NCBI GenBank assembly: GCA_017304475.1
Contig: JAFKKV010000024.1
Location: forward strand, 1 to 64,000
Direction: 5' to 3'
From: Hyphomicrobiales bacterium
Lineage (GTDB): Bacteria > Pseudomonadota > Alphaproteobacteria > Rhizobiales > Phreatobacteraceae
Length of the DNA stretch: 64,000 nucleotides
Made by a program: the position numbers and the translations under genes. Shown here piece by piece: positions 53,723 through 63,399 of this stretch (position 1 is its first letter; each line of letters opens with the position of its first letter). The notes below the pieces were generated by a model, which was not told the origin of the DNA, searched no databases, and saw only the letters and a list, made by a program, of their open reading frames with translations.

Positions 53723-55864
53723 ATGTTCGATATTCACCGCGAGGAGATCACCTGGGGTGGTCGCAAGCTGGTCCTCGAGACGGGCAAGATCGCCCGCCAG
53801 GCCCACGGCGCCGTGCTCGCCACCTATGGCGAGACCACCGTGCTCGCCACCGTCGTCTCCAATTTCGAGCCGAAGGCCGGCATCGACTTCTTCCCGTTGA
53901 CGGTCAACTACCAGGAAAAGTACTTCGCCGCCGGCCGCATTCCCGGTGGCTATTTCAAGCGCGAGGGCCAGCCGACCGAGCGCGAGACGCTGGTGTCGCG
54001 CCTGATCGACCGGCCGATCCGCCCGCTCTTCGTCGAAGGCTACAAGAACGAGACGCAGGTGATCGTCACCACGCTCTCGCATGACATGGAAAACGATCCC
54101 GACATCGTCGCCATGGTCGCCGCCTCCGCCGCCCTCACTCTTTCCGGCGTGCCCTTCATGGGCCCGGTGGGTGCTGCCCGCGTCGGCTATATCGACGGCG
54201 AATACGTGCTCAACCCCTATGTCGACGACATCAAGGATTCGAAGCTCGACCTGGTCGTCGCCGGCACCGCCGACGCCGTGCTGATGGTTGAATCGGAAGC
54301 CCAGGAGCTGTCCGAAGAGGTCATGCTCGGCGCCGTGATGTTCGGCCACAAATATTTCCAGCCGGTGATCAACGCGATCATCGCGCTTGCCGAAAAGGCC
54401 GCCAAGGAACCGCGCGACTTCACCCCGCCGGATCATTCGGCGCTGGAGACGAACATGCTGGCCCTGGTCGAGAAGGACCTGCGCGCCGCCTATTCGATCC
54501 GCGAGAAGACCGCCCGCTACGCCGCCGTCGGCGAGGTCAAGAAGGCCGCGCTGGCCCAGTTCGCCGGCGACGCATCGGAAGGCAAGCAGGACAAGCAGGT
54601 CGTCGCCGGCGTGTTCAAGGAGCTGGAAGCCAAGGTCGTTCGCCTCAACATCCTCGACACCGGTTCGCGCATCGACGGCCGCGACCTCAAGACGGTCCGC
54701 CCGATCGTCTCGGAAGTCGGCATCCTGCCGCGCACCCACGGTTCGTCCCTGTTCACCCGCGGCGAGACGCAGGCGCTGGTGGTCACCACGCTCGGCACGG
54801 CGGAAGACGAGCAGTTCATCGACGCGCTGAACGGCACCTACAAGGAAAACTTCCTGCTGCACTACAACTTCCCCCCCTATTCGGTGGGTGAAGCCGGCCG
54901 CATGGGCCGTCCGGGCCGCCGCGAAGTCGGCCACGGCAAGCTCGCCTGGCGCGCCGTGCGTCCGATGCTGCCGGAGAAGCACGAGTTCCCCTACACCATC
55001 CGCGTCGTCTCCGAGGTCACCGAGTCCAACGGTTCCTCGTCCATGGCCACCGTCTGCGGCGCCTCGCTGGCGCTGATGGATGCCGGCGTGCCGATCAAGC
55101 GTCCGATTGCCGGTATCGCCATGGGCCTGATCCTGGAAGGCGAGCGCTTCGCTGTTCTCTCCGACATCCTCGGCGACGAGGATCACCTCGGCGACATGGA
55201 CTTCAAGGTGGCCGGTTCCTCCGAGGGCATCACCTCCCTCCAGATGGACATCAAGATCGCCGGCATCACCGAGGAGATCATGAAGGTCGCGCTGGGTCAG
55301 GCCAAGGACGGCCGCGCCCATATCCTCGGCGAGATGGCCAATGCGCTCACCGCTGCCCGCTCGGAGCTCGGCGAACATGCACCGCGCATCGAGAGCTTCA
55401 AGATCCCGACCGACAAGATCCGCGAAGTGATCGGCACCGGCGGCAAGGTGATCCGCGAGATCGTCGAGAAGACCGGCGCCAAGATCAATATCGAGGACGA
55501 CGGCACCGTGAAGGTGGCTTCCGCCAATGGCGAGTCGATCCGCGCCGCGGTCAACTGGATCAAGTCGATCACCCAGGAGCCCGAGCTCGGCCAGATCTAT
55601 GACGGCACCGTCGTCAAGGTCGTCGACTTCGGCGCCTTCGTGAACTTCTTCGGCTCGCGCGACGGCCTCGTCCACATCTCGCAGCTCGCCAATCAGCGGG
55701 TCGGCAAGGTGACCGACGTGGTCAAGGAAGGCGACAAGGTCAAGGTGAAGCTGCTTGGCTTCGACGATCGCGGCAAGACCCGCCTGTCGATGAAGATCGT
55801 CGACCAGGCGACCGGCGAAGATCTCGAGAAGAAGCAGAAGGACGAGGGCGACGCCGCCGAGTGA
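53723..55864 (+). CDS. pnp: Polyribonucleotide nucleotidyltransferase (PNPase)
   Basis: 713-residue degradosome exonuclease. Two RNase PH domains (about 1-220 and 320-545; the second with the catalytic-region GAPRE-like stretches RSNGSSSMATVCG and GDEDHLGDMDFKVAG), an alpha domain between, then KH (about 555-615, TDKIREVIGTGGKVIREI) and S1 (about 622-690, YDGTVVKVVDFGAFVNF, quoted in part). AAAGGAAAAAA precedes the ATG. It ends in a strong terminator. Confidence 0.98.
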   Translation: MFDIHREEITWGGRKLVLETGKIARQAHGAVLATYGETTVLATVVSNFEPKAGIDFFPLTVNYQEKYFAAGRIPGGYFKREGQPTERETLVSRLIDRPIRPLFVEGYKNETQVIVTTLSHDMENDPDIVAMVAASAALTLSGVPFMGPVGAARVGYIDGEYVLNPYVDDIKDSKLDLVVAGTADAVLMVESEAQELSEEVMLGAVMFGHKYFQPVINAIIALAEKAAKEPRDFTPPDHSALETNMLALVEKDLRAAYSIREKTARYAAVGEVKKAALAQFAGDASEGKQDKQVVAGVFKELEAKVVRLNILDTGSRIDGRDLKTVRPIVSEVGILPRTHGSSLFTRGETQALVVTTLGTAEDEQFIDALNGTYKENFLLHYNFPPYSVGEAGRMGRPGRREVGHGKLAWRAVRPMLPEKHEFPYTIRVVSEVTESNGSSSMATVCGASLALMDAGVPIKRPIAGIAMGLILEGERFAVLSDILGDEDHLGDMDFKVAGSSEGITSLQMDIKIAGITEEIMKVALGQAKDGRAHILGEMANALTAARSELGEHAPRIESFKIPTDKIREVIGTGGKVIREIVEKTGAKINIEDDGTVKVASANGESIRAAVNWIKSITQEPELGQIYDGTVVKVVDFGAFVNFFGSRDGLVHISQLANQRVGKVTDVVKEGDKVKVKLLGFDDRGKTRLSMKIVDQATGEDLEKKQKDEGDAAE

Positions 55865-55908
55865 GCGGTTCGCTGACAGGCCTTCGCGCCGACCCATGAC
55901 GACCAACA

Positions 55909-55933
55909 GGGCGGCCGAAAGGCCGCCCTTTTT
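55909..55933 (+). terminator. Intrinsic terminator after pnp
   Basis: Perfect stem GGGCGGCC / GGCCGCCC with tetraloop GAAA and a T5 run, 44 bases after the pnp stop. Confidence 0.93.
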
Positions 55934-56093
55934 GCTGGGCGCGGGCGGGACGGCGAAGCGGCCTCCGGTCCGGCCTCCGGCATTTCGTGCCGCGCAACGC
56001 ATTTCGGAAGCGGCGCACGAACGCGGAAACATTGCCGTGCTGAACATGGGCTAGGGCAGCCTCGGCTGCCGCCAACCCGACGGCATCAGGGCG

Positions 56094-57212
56094 ATGAACA
56101 GCACCGCGACATCAGGGCACCGGCTGCCGACCCAATATTTCCTGGCCGCCGGCTGTGTGCTCGCCGCGATCCTGCTCATGGTGGTCGGCCAGCATATCGA
56201 CCGGCGCCTGCGCCGCGCCGTCGACCGGGTGTCGGCCGGCATCGTTTCGATCGATGCGGCGCGCCTGGACCCGGCCCATAACGGCCGGCTCGTCCACGTC
56301 ACCGGCAATGTCGCGGCCTCCGCGCCGATCGTCGATCCCGATACGGGGTTCAAGGCGGACGGGCTGAAGCTCACCCGCCAGGTCGACATGCTCCAGTGGA
56401 TGCGCCTCGCCTCGCCCGATTCCGCCGGCCGGACCATCGTGTCCCGCTGGCTGGGCTTCGGCTATCCGACGGCGCTGCTGACCGTCGACGGCAAGCCCGA
56501 CGGCCGCAGCAATCCGCCCATGCCGCTGACGTCGCGGACCATCGAGGCACCGGGTTTCCTGATCGGCGACCTGCCGCTCGATGCGCGGCTCGCCGACGCC
56601 GTCGTGCCCCTGGTCCGCCAGCCGGTCTCGGCCGAGGCTCTGCCGGCGCTCGCCGCAAAACTCGGCCGTGCGGATCTGCGCATGGTCGACGGGCGTATCG
56701 TCTCGGCGGCCGATCCGGCGGCGCCCGAGATCGGCGATCTCGCGATCTCCTATGGCCTGCAGGTCGCCGGTCCGGCGCCGGTGACGCTGATCGCGCGCCA
56801 GCAGGACGGCCGGCTCGTGCCGGTCTCGCCGGCGGAAGCGCGACGATTGCCGATGACGGCCGCCAATGGCGCCCATGACCTCGCTTTTTTCACCACGCAG
56901 GCGCAGGCCGCCATCGGCTCCGGATGGGCCTGGACGATGCGCCTTCTGGCGCTCGGCCTGATCGCCATCGGTTGTTGCATCGTCATCTATTGGGGTGTCG
57001 ACCTCACCGGCTGGGACAATGAGATCGCAGGGGTCATCCTGATGGCGCCGGCGCTTCTGGCGGCCGCGCCGGTCTGGGGGCTGGCCCTTCTGGTCGCCCT
57101 GGTGATGGGGCTGTCCTGGTGGGGGCTGGCACTCGGCATGGCCGGCTGTCTTGCCGCTGCGGTCTGGCTGACCATGCTGTGGCTGGACCGGCCGGCTGGG
57201 CGCCAGGCCTGA
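56094..57212 (+). CDS. TMEM43 family membrane protein
   Basis: 372 residues. One N-terminal transmembrane helix (about 13-32), a large non-cytoplasmic domain (about 35-275) with the pattern NGRLVHVTGNVAA, FKADGLKLTRQVDMLQW and TAANGAHDLAFFTTQAQ, then three or four helices at the C-terminus (about 280-365). This topology and the L-V-H-V-x-G motif fit the TMEM43/LUMA family, of unknown function in bacteria. It stands alone after the pnp terminator. Confidence 0.8.
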   Translation: MNSTATSGHRLPTQYFLAAGCVLAAILLMVVGQHIDRRLRRAVDRVSAGIVSIDAARLDPAHNGRLVHVTGNVAASAPIVDPDTGFKADGLKLTRQVDMLQWMRLASPDSAGRTIVSRWLGFGYPTALLTVDGKPDGRSNPPMPLTSRTIEAPGFLIGDLPLDARLADAVVPLVRQPVSAEALPALAAKLGRADLRMVDGRIVSAADPAAPEIGDLAISYGLQVAGPAPVTLIARQQDGRLVPVSPAEARRLPMTAANGAHDLAFFTTQAQAAIGSGWAWTMRLLALGLIAIGCCIVIYWGVDLTGWDNEIAGVILMAPALLAAAPVWGLALLVALVMGLSWWGLALGMAGCLAAAVWLTMLWLDRPAGRQA

Positions 57213-57279
57213 TCGCCCGGCGATGGCCGGGGGAAGCGGCCCGCCCCGGTCGGGTGCGGGCCGTCATCGTCCAGCCGGC

Positions 57280-57927
57280 TCAGTTGGTGGCGAAGCAGTA
57301 GAACAGGCCGTTGCCGCCGGTGGCTTTCAGCGCCTCGATGCCGCAGCCGCGCGAGGGATGCGAGGTGTTCCACGACAAGGCCGGCGGTGATGTGTCGAGG
57401 CCGGTGCGGTCGTGATGGCCGACCATGGCGGAGCCTTCGCCGCTCTTGGTCCAGTTGCCGCAGGTCCGGTCGTCGGCGCCCGCGAAGGCGGTGCCGTCGG
57501 CCTGCGATCCCGTGAGGATATCGTGCATGTTCGGCGTGTCGCCGCGGCCGTTCACCGCTTCGCCCTTTTCGGTCAGCGCCGTCTGCTTGTTGAGATTGTT
57601 GGTGCCGTGCAGCTCGGCGACGTCCTTGGCGATGACCACGCCGCGCGCGTTCTGCCAGGGGCCGCGGCCGATGCGGTCGCGGGCATTCACGGCGCCCGCG
57701 CCCTGCGTCGACAGGTAGGCGCGCCAGGTGCGGGCACCGGCCCCGGCGGCTTGCGCCAGCGCCTGGCAATGCCGGTCGGCGCCTTCGAGGCCGCCGAGAT
57801 CGGCGCCGCGCCCGGGCCCCACGGAGGTGATGAAGAACGACATATTGGCTTGCTGCGCCTCGGCGGCCCCGCCCATCAGGGTCAGCGCGGCGATAGCGGC
57901 CAGCAGGCTTGTCTGGCGACGGCTCAT
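57280..57927 (-). CDS. Secreted lectin-like protein
   Basis: 215-residue exported protein. Signal peptide MSRRQTSLLAAIAALTLMGG with cleavage near AEA (about residue 24); GGAGGAAG precedes the ATG. The mature part has MSFFITSVGPGRGADLGGL, ADRHCQALAQAAG, TWRAYLSTQ, ARDRIGRGPWQNARG, NMHDILTGSQADGTAF, TCGNWTKSGEGS and a terminal RGCGIEAL...GLFYCF, the pattern of bacterial lectin/endostatin-fold proteins. Four Cys could form two disulfides. The partner glycan is unknown. Confidence 0.75.
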   Translation of the reverse strand: MSRRQTSLLAAIAALTLMGGAAEAQQANMSFFITSVGPGRGADLGGLEGADRHCQALAQAAGAGARTWRAYLSTQGAGAVNARDRIGRGPWQNARGVVIAKDVAELHGTNNLNKQTALTEKGEAVNGRGDTPNMHDILTGSQADGTAFAGADDRTCGNWTKSGEGSAMVGHHDRTGLDTSPPALSWNTSHPSRGCGIEALKATGGNGLFYCFATN

Positions 57928-58080
57928 GGGCTTCCTCCGGATCGTTATGACGGACCGGGCATTGTTGCCCAGCCTCGCCCAAACCCTAGGGAGAGAAGGA
58001 TTTTCCGCCAAAACACAGCTCGGTGAGACATGTAATCATGTTTCATTCGCGCCGCGAACGGCCCTGCTCCGGAGAGGCGG

Positions 58081-59364
58081 TCAGCCGGTGTGCGCGACGG
58101 TCGCCGGCAATCGGGACAGGCCCGATCGGTTTTCGGCGCGGAGCCGCTGGACCAGCAGCAGATAGGCAGAGGCGACCGGCAGGATTCCGAGGCCGGTCAA
58201 AGCGAACTGGAGCGGATAGAGCGCGACCGGCAACACGAACAGGATACCGGCCAGCCAGCCTTCGACGCCCCTCATCGGCGGCCTCGTGGTGATCGCCACG
58301 GCGAGCGCGGTGGTCAGCAGCGGCAGGTCGTAATTGAAGGCATAGGGCGTGACGAGGAACGAGCCGAGCGCGACCAGCATCAGCCGGTCGGCCAGGTCGC
58401 GCGCCCATGCGATCGCCACGGCGCCGGAGGCCAGGACCGCGACCGATACGATCGCCTGGATCGAGATTGCGACCTCGTGCGGCAGGCCCGTCAGCCGCAG
58501 GGAGGCAAAGACCGAGAGCATCATGCCGGTCTGGAAGCCGGAGAATTCCGTCAGGATCCGGCGCACGGACGGCATGGTGAAATCGAGATAACCCTGCCAT
58601 GGCGCCAGGCCGTCGAGAGCCAGGGAGAGACCGACGAGCGCGATGGTGGTCGCGGCGGCGGCCGCGATCGTCGACCATTTGCGCTCGACGAGCAGCATGA
58701 TCGAGACGAACAGGCCGAGTTGCGGCTTGATGGTCAGCAGGCCGAGCAGGACGCCGGCAAGAACCGGGCGATCATATCTGTAGAGCAGCACGAGGGCGCC
58801 GATCAGCAGCGCCCCGGTCAGAAAGCCGTTCTGTCCGGCATAGAGCGTCAGATGGGTCGACGGTGCAAGGAGCAGCAGCACGAGAACCGCCCCGCGCATG
58901 TCGGCCCTGACCGCGGCGAGGCTCGCGGCCGCATAGACGGCGAAGGTCGCGGCAAGCCAGGCGATCAGCGCCGGAAAATAGTCCAGGAAGGCCAGCGGGC
59001 GGAGCAGAATGCCCAGATGGGGCGGATAGGACCAGATATAGGCAATTCTCTCCGGTTGCGGCCGTTCGGCCAGCGGCACGCCGAGCCGCGTCCACAGCTC
59101 GGTCTGATAGAGGGGGAAGTTGAACAGTTCGGCGATCTTTCCATCCGCGAACAACTGCGCGCCGAGCCAGTAATTCACGAAGTCCCGCCCGATCACATAG
59201 CCGACCGTGTCGAAGGGCCACGATCCCGGGCGATAGAACAGCCACCAGATGCCGGCGGTCAGCAGCGCGCCGGCCGTCCCGAACAGGGCCAGGAAGGCCG
59301 GCAAGCCGGCGCCGCGTCGTGATGCCGGGCCTGGCGTGGAAGCTTCGGTCGTCGCGCGAGGCAT
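58081..59364 (-). CDS. GT87/DUF2029-type membrane glycosyltransferase-like protein
   Basis: 427-residue polytopic membrane protein with about ten hydrophobic segments. The first outside loop carries GRDFVNYWLGAQLFADGK (Asp near residue 60, in the place of the GT-C catalytic Asp) and later IWSYPPHLGILLRPLAFL, GQNGFLTGALLIG and LLTIKPQLGL, all typical of the GT87/DUF2029 family of polyprenyl-phosphate-sugar transferases. No glycan cluster is close, so the acceptor is unknown. Confidence 0.8.
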   Translation of the reverse strand: MPRATTEASTPGPASRRGAGLPAFLALFGTAGALLTAGIWWLFYRPGSWPFDTVGYVIGRDFVNYWLGAQLFADGKIAELFNFPLYQTELWTRLGVPLAERPQPERIAYIWSYPPHLGILLRPLAFLDYFPALIAWLAATFAVYAAASLAAVRADMRGAVLVLLLLAPSTHLTLYAGQNGFLTGALLIGALVLLYRYDRPVLAGVLLGLLTIKPQLGLFVSIMLLVERKWSTIAAAAATTIALVGLSLALDGLAPWQGYLDFTMPSVRRILTEFSGFQTGMMLSVFASLRLTGLPHEVAISIQAIVSVAVLASGAVAIAWARDLADRLMLVALGSFLVTPYAFNYDLPLLTTALAVAITTRPPMRGVEGWLAGILFVLPVALYPLQFALTGLGILPVASAYLLLVQRLRAENRSGLSRLPATVAHTG

Positions 59365-59579
59365 CGGATATCCGCAGGTTGCCAGAGGGCGGTTGGCCTG
59401 GATGTTCGGTGCGGACCTGCGCGCCCGGCGAAGCGCGATTCCACGCCCGCGCCCGTTCCGCCCCTGTTCTCGATAGCAGCGAGACGTGAGGATTTTCTTG
59501 ATGACGGCGGATGCCGACAGGCAATGCCGGCCCGCCCGGCGGGACGGGCCGGGGGCGGCGCCGGGCGGTCGACGGTCCC

Positions 59580-60908
59580 TCAGGCTTTGCTGGCGCCGAG
59601 CTTCTTCACCGCCGCGCTGGTCACCACCGCGCGCCGCTCGGCATAGGCCTCGTGGTTCTCCTCGATGCGCGGCAGGTCATAGAGGTAATTGACCATCACG
59701 CCATGGGACTGCCTCAGCCCCGAGGACGACAGGTCGGCGCCCGGATTGATCCGCTCGAGCCTGGCGCCGTTGCCCAGATGAAACCGCGCGACCGGATCGA
59801 GCGGCCGGCCGCTCGAGGATTTCGCCGCCAAGAAATAGCGCGCGGCGGCGCGCGCCAGCACCCGGTCGATGCGCTCGGCGGCCAGGCTGTCGGCCCGCCA
59901 GTCGGGCTTGTCGAGGCCGCGCAGGGCCTCGCGGTCGTCAGGTGCGAGATCGGAGGTCTCGGCCTCGCGCTCCCCGTTCAGCCAGCGTGCGAAGCCGGGA
60001 ACCGGCGACAGCGTCACGAAGGTCGAGAGTTTCGGCAATTCCCGTTTCAGCTCTTCGACGACCTGCTTGATCAGGAACGAGCCGAAGGAAATGCCGGCAA
60101 GCCCGTCCTGGCAATTGGAGATCGAGTAGAACACCGCGACCCGGGCGTCGTCCGCCGCCACCGGCACGCCGCCTTCGGCGATCAGCGGGCCGATCGCCCC
60201 AGGTATTTCCGTGGTCAGGGCCACCTCGACGAAGATCAGCGGTTCGTCGTCGAGCTGCGGATGGAAGAAGGCATAGCAGCGCCGGTCCTCCGGCTGCAGC
60301 CGGCGGCGCAGGTCGTCCCAGTCGCGGATCTGGTGCACCGCCTCATAGCGGATGATCTTTTCCAGGATATTGGCCGGCGTCGACCAGTCGATGCGCCGCA
60401 CCACCAGGAAGCCGCGGTTGAACCAGGACGAGAACAGGTGGACGAGGTCGGTGTCGAGCACCTTCAATTCCGGATGGTCGGCGAGCCGCGCCAGCAGGTC
60501 CTCGCGCAGCCGGACCAGCGACAGCGTGCCGCCGGGCGCCAGGTTGAGCCGGCGGATCAGCTCCTGGCGCCGTGGTTCGGCGGCGACGTGCAGATGGGCG
60601 GTCGCCGCCGCCGAGGGGGCGGCCTGATAGGCGGCGATGGCCGCCTCCAGCTTGCCGTGGTCGGCGCCGAAGCGCTCGGCGACCGCGCCGAGAACCGCGG
60701 TGCGGCCCTTGGCGTCCAGCGCCCGGTAGCCGGCAATGATGTCGCGCGCCAGCGCCACGCCCGAGGCTTCGCCCCGGCGGGACAGGAGCTCGCCGGCGAG
60801 CTCCAGGATATCGGCGGGCGAGCGCCTGGTGGCCTCCTCCGGCCCCCAGCCGATCAACTGGCGGCTGCGCCGGGTGACGGTTGCGAGCAGGTCAGTCACG
60901 AAGGTCAT
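59580..60908 (-). CDS. Malonyl-CoA decarboxylase
   Basis: 442-residue MCD converting malonyl-CoA to acetyl-CoA. The helical N-terminal domain (about 1-165) is followed by the catalytic GNAT-like domain with FFHPQLDDEPLIFVEVALT near 212, NCQDGLAGISFGSFLIK near 265, FVTLSPVPGFARWL near 292 and the C-terminal Asn/His motif NYLYDLPRIEENHEAYA, where the catalytic His lies. Bacterial MatA-type enzymes serve malonate breakdown with MatB/MatC, which are not in this window. Confidence 0.92.
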   Translation of the reverse strand: MTFVTDLLATVTRRSRQLIGWGPEEATRRSPADILELAGELLSRRGEASGVALARDIIAGYRALDAKGRTAVLGAVAERFGADHGKLEAAIAAYQAAPSAAATAHLHVAAEPRRQELIRRLNLAPGGTLSLVRLREDLLARLADHPELKVLDTDLVHLFSSWFNRGFLVVRRIDWSTPANILEKIIRYEAVHQIRDWDDLRRRLQPEDRRCYAFFHPQLDDEPLIFVEVALTTEIPGAIGPLIAEGGVPVAADDARVAVFYSISNCQDGLAGISFGSFLIKQVVEELKRELPKLSTFVTLSPVPGFARWLNGEREAETSDLAPDDREALRGLDKPDWRADSLAAERIDRVLARAAARYFLAAKSSSGRPLDPVARFHLGNGARLERINPGADLSSSGLRQSHGVMVNYLYDLPRIEENHEAYAERRAVVTSAAVKKLGASKA

Positions 60909-61088
60909 AGGGCCGGCCTCCAGTCGCCGGACCAGCCGGCCTCATGCTGAGATGCGGCGCCTTGGGCGCCCGTGCCTCTTACGGGCAATGGCCTCCCTCC
61001 GATCATCCGGCATCCCGATCGGGTCGATGCTGCCACAGATTGTTGCGCCGCGGCGAGGGGCTTTTCGCACGATCACGCGAGCGGCCGG

Positions 61089-61376
61089 TCAGGCCGCCGG
61101 CCGCCATTCGATATGCAATTCCTCGCGGAAGGCGAAGCGCTTCAGATGCTCGTCGACGACCTGTTCGAGGGTCGGCAATCGCGCGGCCGTGGCATCCAGG
61201 CGCAAGGACAGAACGTCGCCATTGGCGGTCAAGATCAGTTGCGCGTCCTCGCTGAACGGGATCTTGCCGGTATGGGCGTCGAACTCGACCTGAAACTTGT
61301 GGCTCCAATGCTTGCACAGCTGCTGCAGATAGCGGCTGGCATTGGGGGTGGAAACGTCGGCGAGAGAAACAGGCAT
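61089..61376 (-). CDS. DUF2218 family protein
   Basis: 95-residue protein of the DUF2218 family. Family features: ASRYLQQLCKHWSHKFQVEFD near 14-34, then FSEDAQLILTANGDVLSL near 43-60 and LEQVVDEHLKRFAFREEL near 73-90. Length equals the family norm. The start ATG at 61376 gives MPVSLADVST. DUF2218 genes are often found near siderophore or metal transport genes (general recollection), not so here. Function unknown. Confidence 0.88.
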   Translation of the reverse strand: MPVSLADVSTPNASRYLQQLCKHWSHKFQVEFDAHTGKIPFSEDAQLILTANGDVLSLRLDATAARLPTLEQVVDEHLKRFAFREELHIEWRPAA

Positions 61377-61524
61377 ATCAATTCCTTCGAGGATCTTGGC
61401 CTCGATCATGAACGCCTGTGCGGCGATGAAAAGGCGCGCGGGCATGCCCTGCCGCAGGGCTCCCGCGCGCCCAGAGCATTTCCGGCCCGGCCTCGCCTCG
61501 CCTTGCGCGAGGCCGGTCGCCGGC

Positions 61525-62298
61525 TCAGCGGTTCTTGAAGTCGGCCGGGCGCTTCTCGGCGAAGGCCGCCATGCCTTCCTTCTGGTCCGCCATGGCGAAC
61601 ATGGCGTGGAACACGCGGCGCTCGAACCGGACACCTTCGGCAAGCGTCGTCTCGTAGGAGCGGTTGACCGATTCCTTGGTCATCATGACCGCCGGCAGCG
61701 ACAGGTCGGCGATCTGGCTGGCGACCTTGACGGCCTCGGCGACCAGGTCGGCGGCCGGAATGACGCGCGACACCAGGCCGACGCGTTCGGCTTCCGCCGC
61801 ATCCATCAGGCGGCCGGTCAGGCACATTTCCATCGCCTTCGACTTGCCGACGAAACGGGTCAGGCGCTGGGTGCCGCCGGCGCCGGGCATGACGCCGAGC
61901 TTGATCTCGGGCTGGCCGAACCTGGCGGTATCGGCGGCAAGAATGAAATCGCACATCATGGCGAGCTCGCAGCCGCCGCCCAGCGCATAGCCGGCAACCG
62001 CGGCGATGATCGGCTTGCGCCGCTGGCCGATGCGGTCCCAGGTGGTGATGAAGTCGTCCAGATAGGTTTCCGGATAGCTCTTGGCCTTCATCTCCATGAT
62101 GTCGGCGCCGGCCGCGAAGGCCTTTTCCGAACCGGTGATGACGATGGCGCCGATGCCGGCATCCTTCTCGAAGCCGTCGAGCACCGTGTTGATCTCGGCG
62201 ATGACCTGGCTGTTCAGCGCATTCATCGCCTTCGGACGGTTCAGCGTGATCAGGCCGACCTTGCCGCGGGTTTCGACGATGATGGTCTCATAGGACAT
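61525..62298 (-). CDS. Enoyl-CoA hydratase
   Basis: 257-residue crotonase hydrating trans-2-enoyl-CoA. Oxyanion and catalytic elements are complete: ALNSQVIAEI, SEKAFAAGADIMEM near 57-70, GYALGGGCELAMMCDF with the first catalytic Glu near 113, and FGQPEIKLGVMPGAGGTQRL with the second Glu near 133. Both glutamates are present, which supports a true hydratase rather than an isomerase or thioesterase. Ends with the usual FxxKRPADFKNR. Single gene. Confidence 0.92.
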   Translation of the reverse strand: MSYETIIVETRGKVGLITLNRPKAMNALNSQVIAEINTVLDGFEKDAGIGAIVITGSEKAFAAGADIMEMKAKSYPETYLDDFITTWDRIGQRRKPIIAAVAGYALGGGCELAMMCDFILAADTARFGQPEIKLGVMPGAGGTQRLTRFVGKSKAMEMCLTGRLMDAAEAERVGLVSRVIPAADLVAEAVKVASQIADLSLPAVMMTKESVNRSYETTLAEGVRFERRVFHAMFAMADQKEGMAAFAEKRPADFKNR

Positions 62299-62406
62299 GA
62301 GCGTTTCCTCAAGGCTGCGGAATGGCCGCGACAGCTAGCCGAGAGCCGGCCCGCTGTCATCCTGTCCGATGGGATGGCCTTGCCCGATCCGGCCGGCCAG
62401 TCCGCG

Positions 62407-63399
62407 TCAGACCCGGCGCAGGTTGACGCTCTCGATCCGGTGGTTCCGGTCCTTTTTCAGGATCAGCTTGGCGCGCTGGCGGGTCGGCAGGATATTGTCG
62501 CGCAGATTGACCAGGTTGATGCCGTACCAGAGCGCCAGCGCCGTCTTCATCGCCTCGAATTCGGTCTTCTCGGCATAGCGGCGGAAATAGCTCTGCGGAT
62601 CGCGGAAGGCGGTCTCCCGCAGGCGCATGAAGCGTTCCAGATACCATTGCTCCAGCACCTCCTCCTCGGCGTCGATGAACACCGAGAAGTCGAAATAGTC
62701 GGAGACATAGGGAATGGCCTTGCCGTCGCGCGGCGGCCGGCCGGTCTGCAGCACGTTCAGGCCCTCGACGATCAGGATGTCGGGACGGTCGACCTCGACG
62801 CTGCCGCCGGGCACCACGTCATAGACCAGGTGCGAATAGACCGGCGCCTTGACATGGCGCTTGCCCGCCTTGACGTCGGCCAGGAAGCGCAGCAGCGACT
62901 TGGTGTCGTAGCTTTCCGGAAAGCCCTTCTTCTTCATCAGGTCTTCGCGTTCCAGATAGGCGTTCGGGAACAGGAAGCCGTCGGTGGTGACGAGGTCGAC
63001 CTTCGGCGTGTTCGACCAGCGCGACAGCAGCGCCTGCAGGACGCGCGAGGTGGTCGATTTGCCGACCGCCACCGAGCCGGCGACGCCGATGACGAAGGGG
63101 ATCTTGACGTCGGTCGCGCCGAGGAAGGACTGGCTGGCGCGCGACAGCTTCTGCTGTGCCGCGACGTAAAAGGACAGCAGGCGCGAGATCGGCAGGTAGA
63201 TCGCCTCGACCTCGTCGATCGACAGCTGGTCGGTGAACGACTTGAGCCTGGTCACCTCGTCCGGCGTCAGCGTCATCGGCGTGTCGGCGCGCTTGGCGGC
63301 CCATTCGGCGCGGGTGAACACGCGATAGGGCGAGGGCGCGTCGACATCCGGCAGCATGGCGGCTCCGATCATCTCCTCGGGCAGCGGACCTTCGTTCAT
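62407..63399 (-). CDS. coaA: Pantothenate kinase (type I)
   Basis: 330-residue kinase of the prokaryotic CoaA type, first step of CoA synthesis. P-loop GVAGSVAVGKST near residue 105, then VTTDGFLFPN with the catalytic Asp near 137, SYDTKSLLRFL, HLVYDVVPG and DILIVEGLNVLQ near 190. The start at 63399 gives MNEGPLPEEM and overlaps the hisE stop (ATGA). CoaA is usually inhibited by CoA; the residues cannot be assessed here. Confidence 0.95.
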   Translation of the reverse strand: MNEGPLPEEMIGAAMLPDVDAPSPYRVFTRAEWAAKRADTPMTLTPDEVTRLKSFTDQLSIDEVEAIYLPISRLLSFYVAAQQKLSRASQSFLGATDVKIPFVIGVAGSVAVGKSTTSRVLQALLSRWSNTPKVDLVTTDGFLFPNAYLEREDLMKKKGFPESYDTKSLLRFLADVKAGKRHVKAPVYSHLVYDVVPGGSVEVDRPDILIVEGLNVLQTGRPPRDGKAIPYVSDYFDFSVFIDAEEEVLEQWYLERFMRLRETAFRDPQSYFRRYAEKTEFEAMKTALALWYGINLVNLRDNILPTRQRAKLILKKDRNHRIESVNLRRV

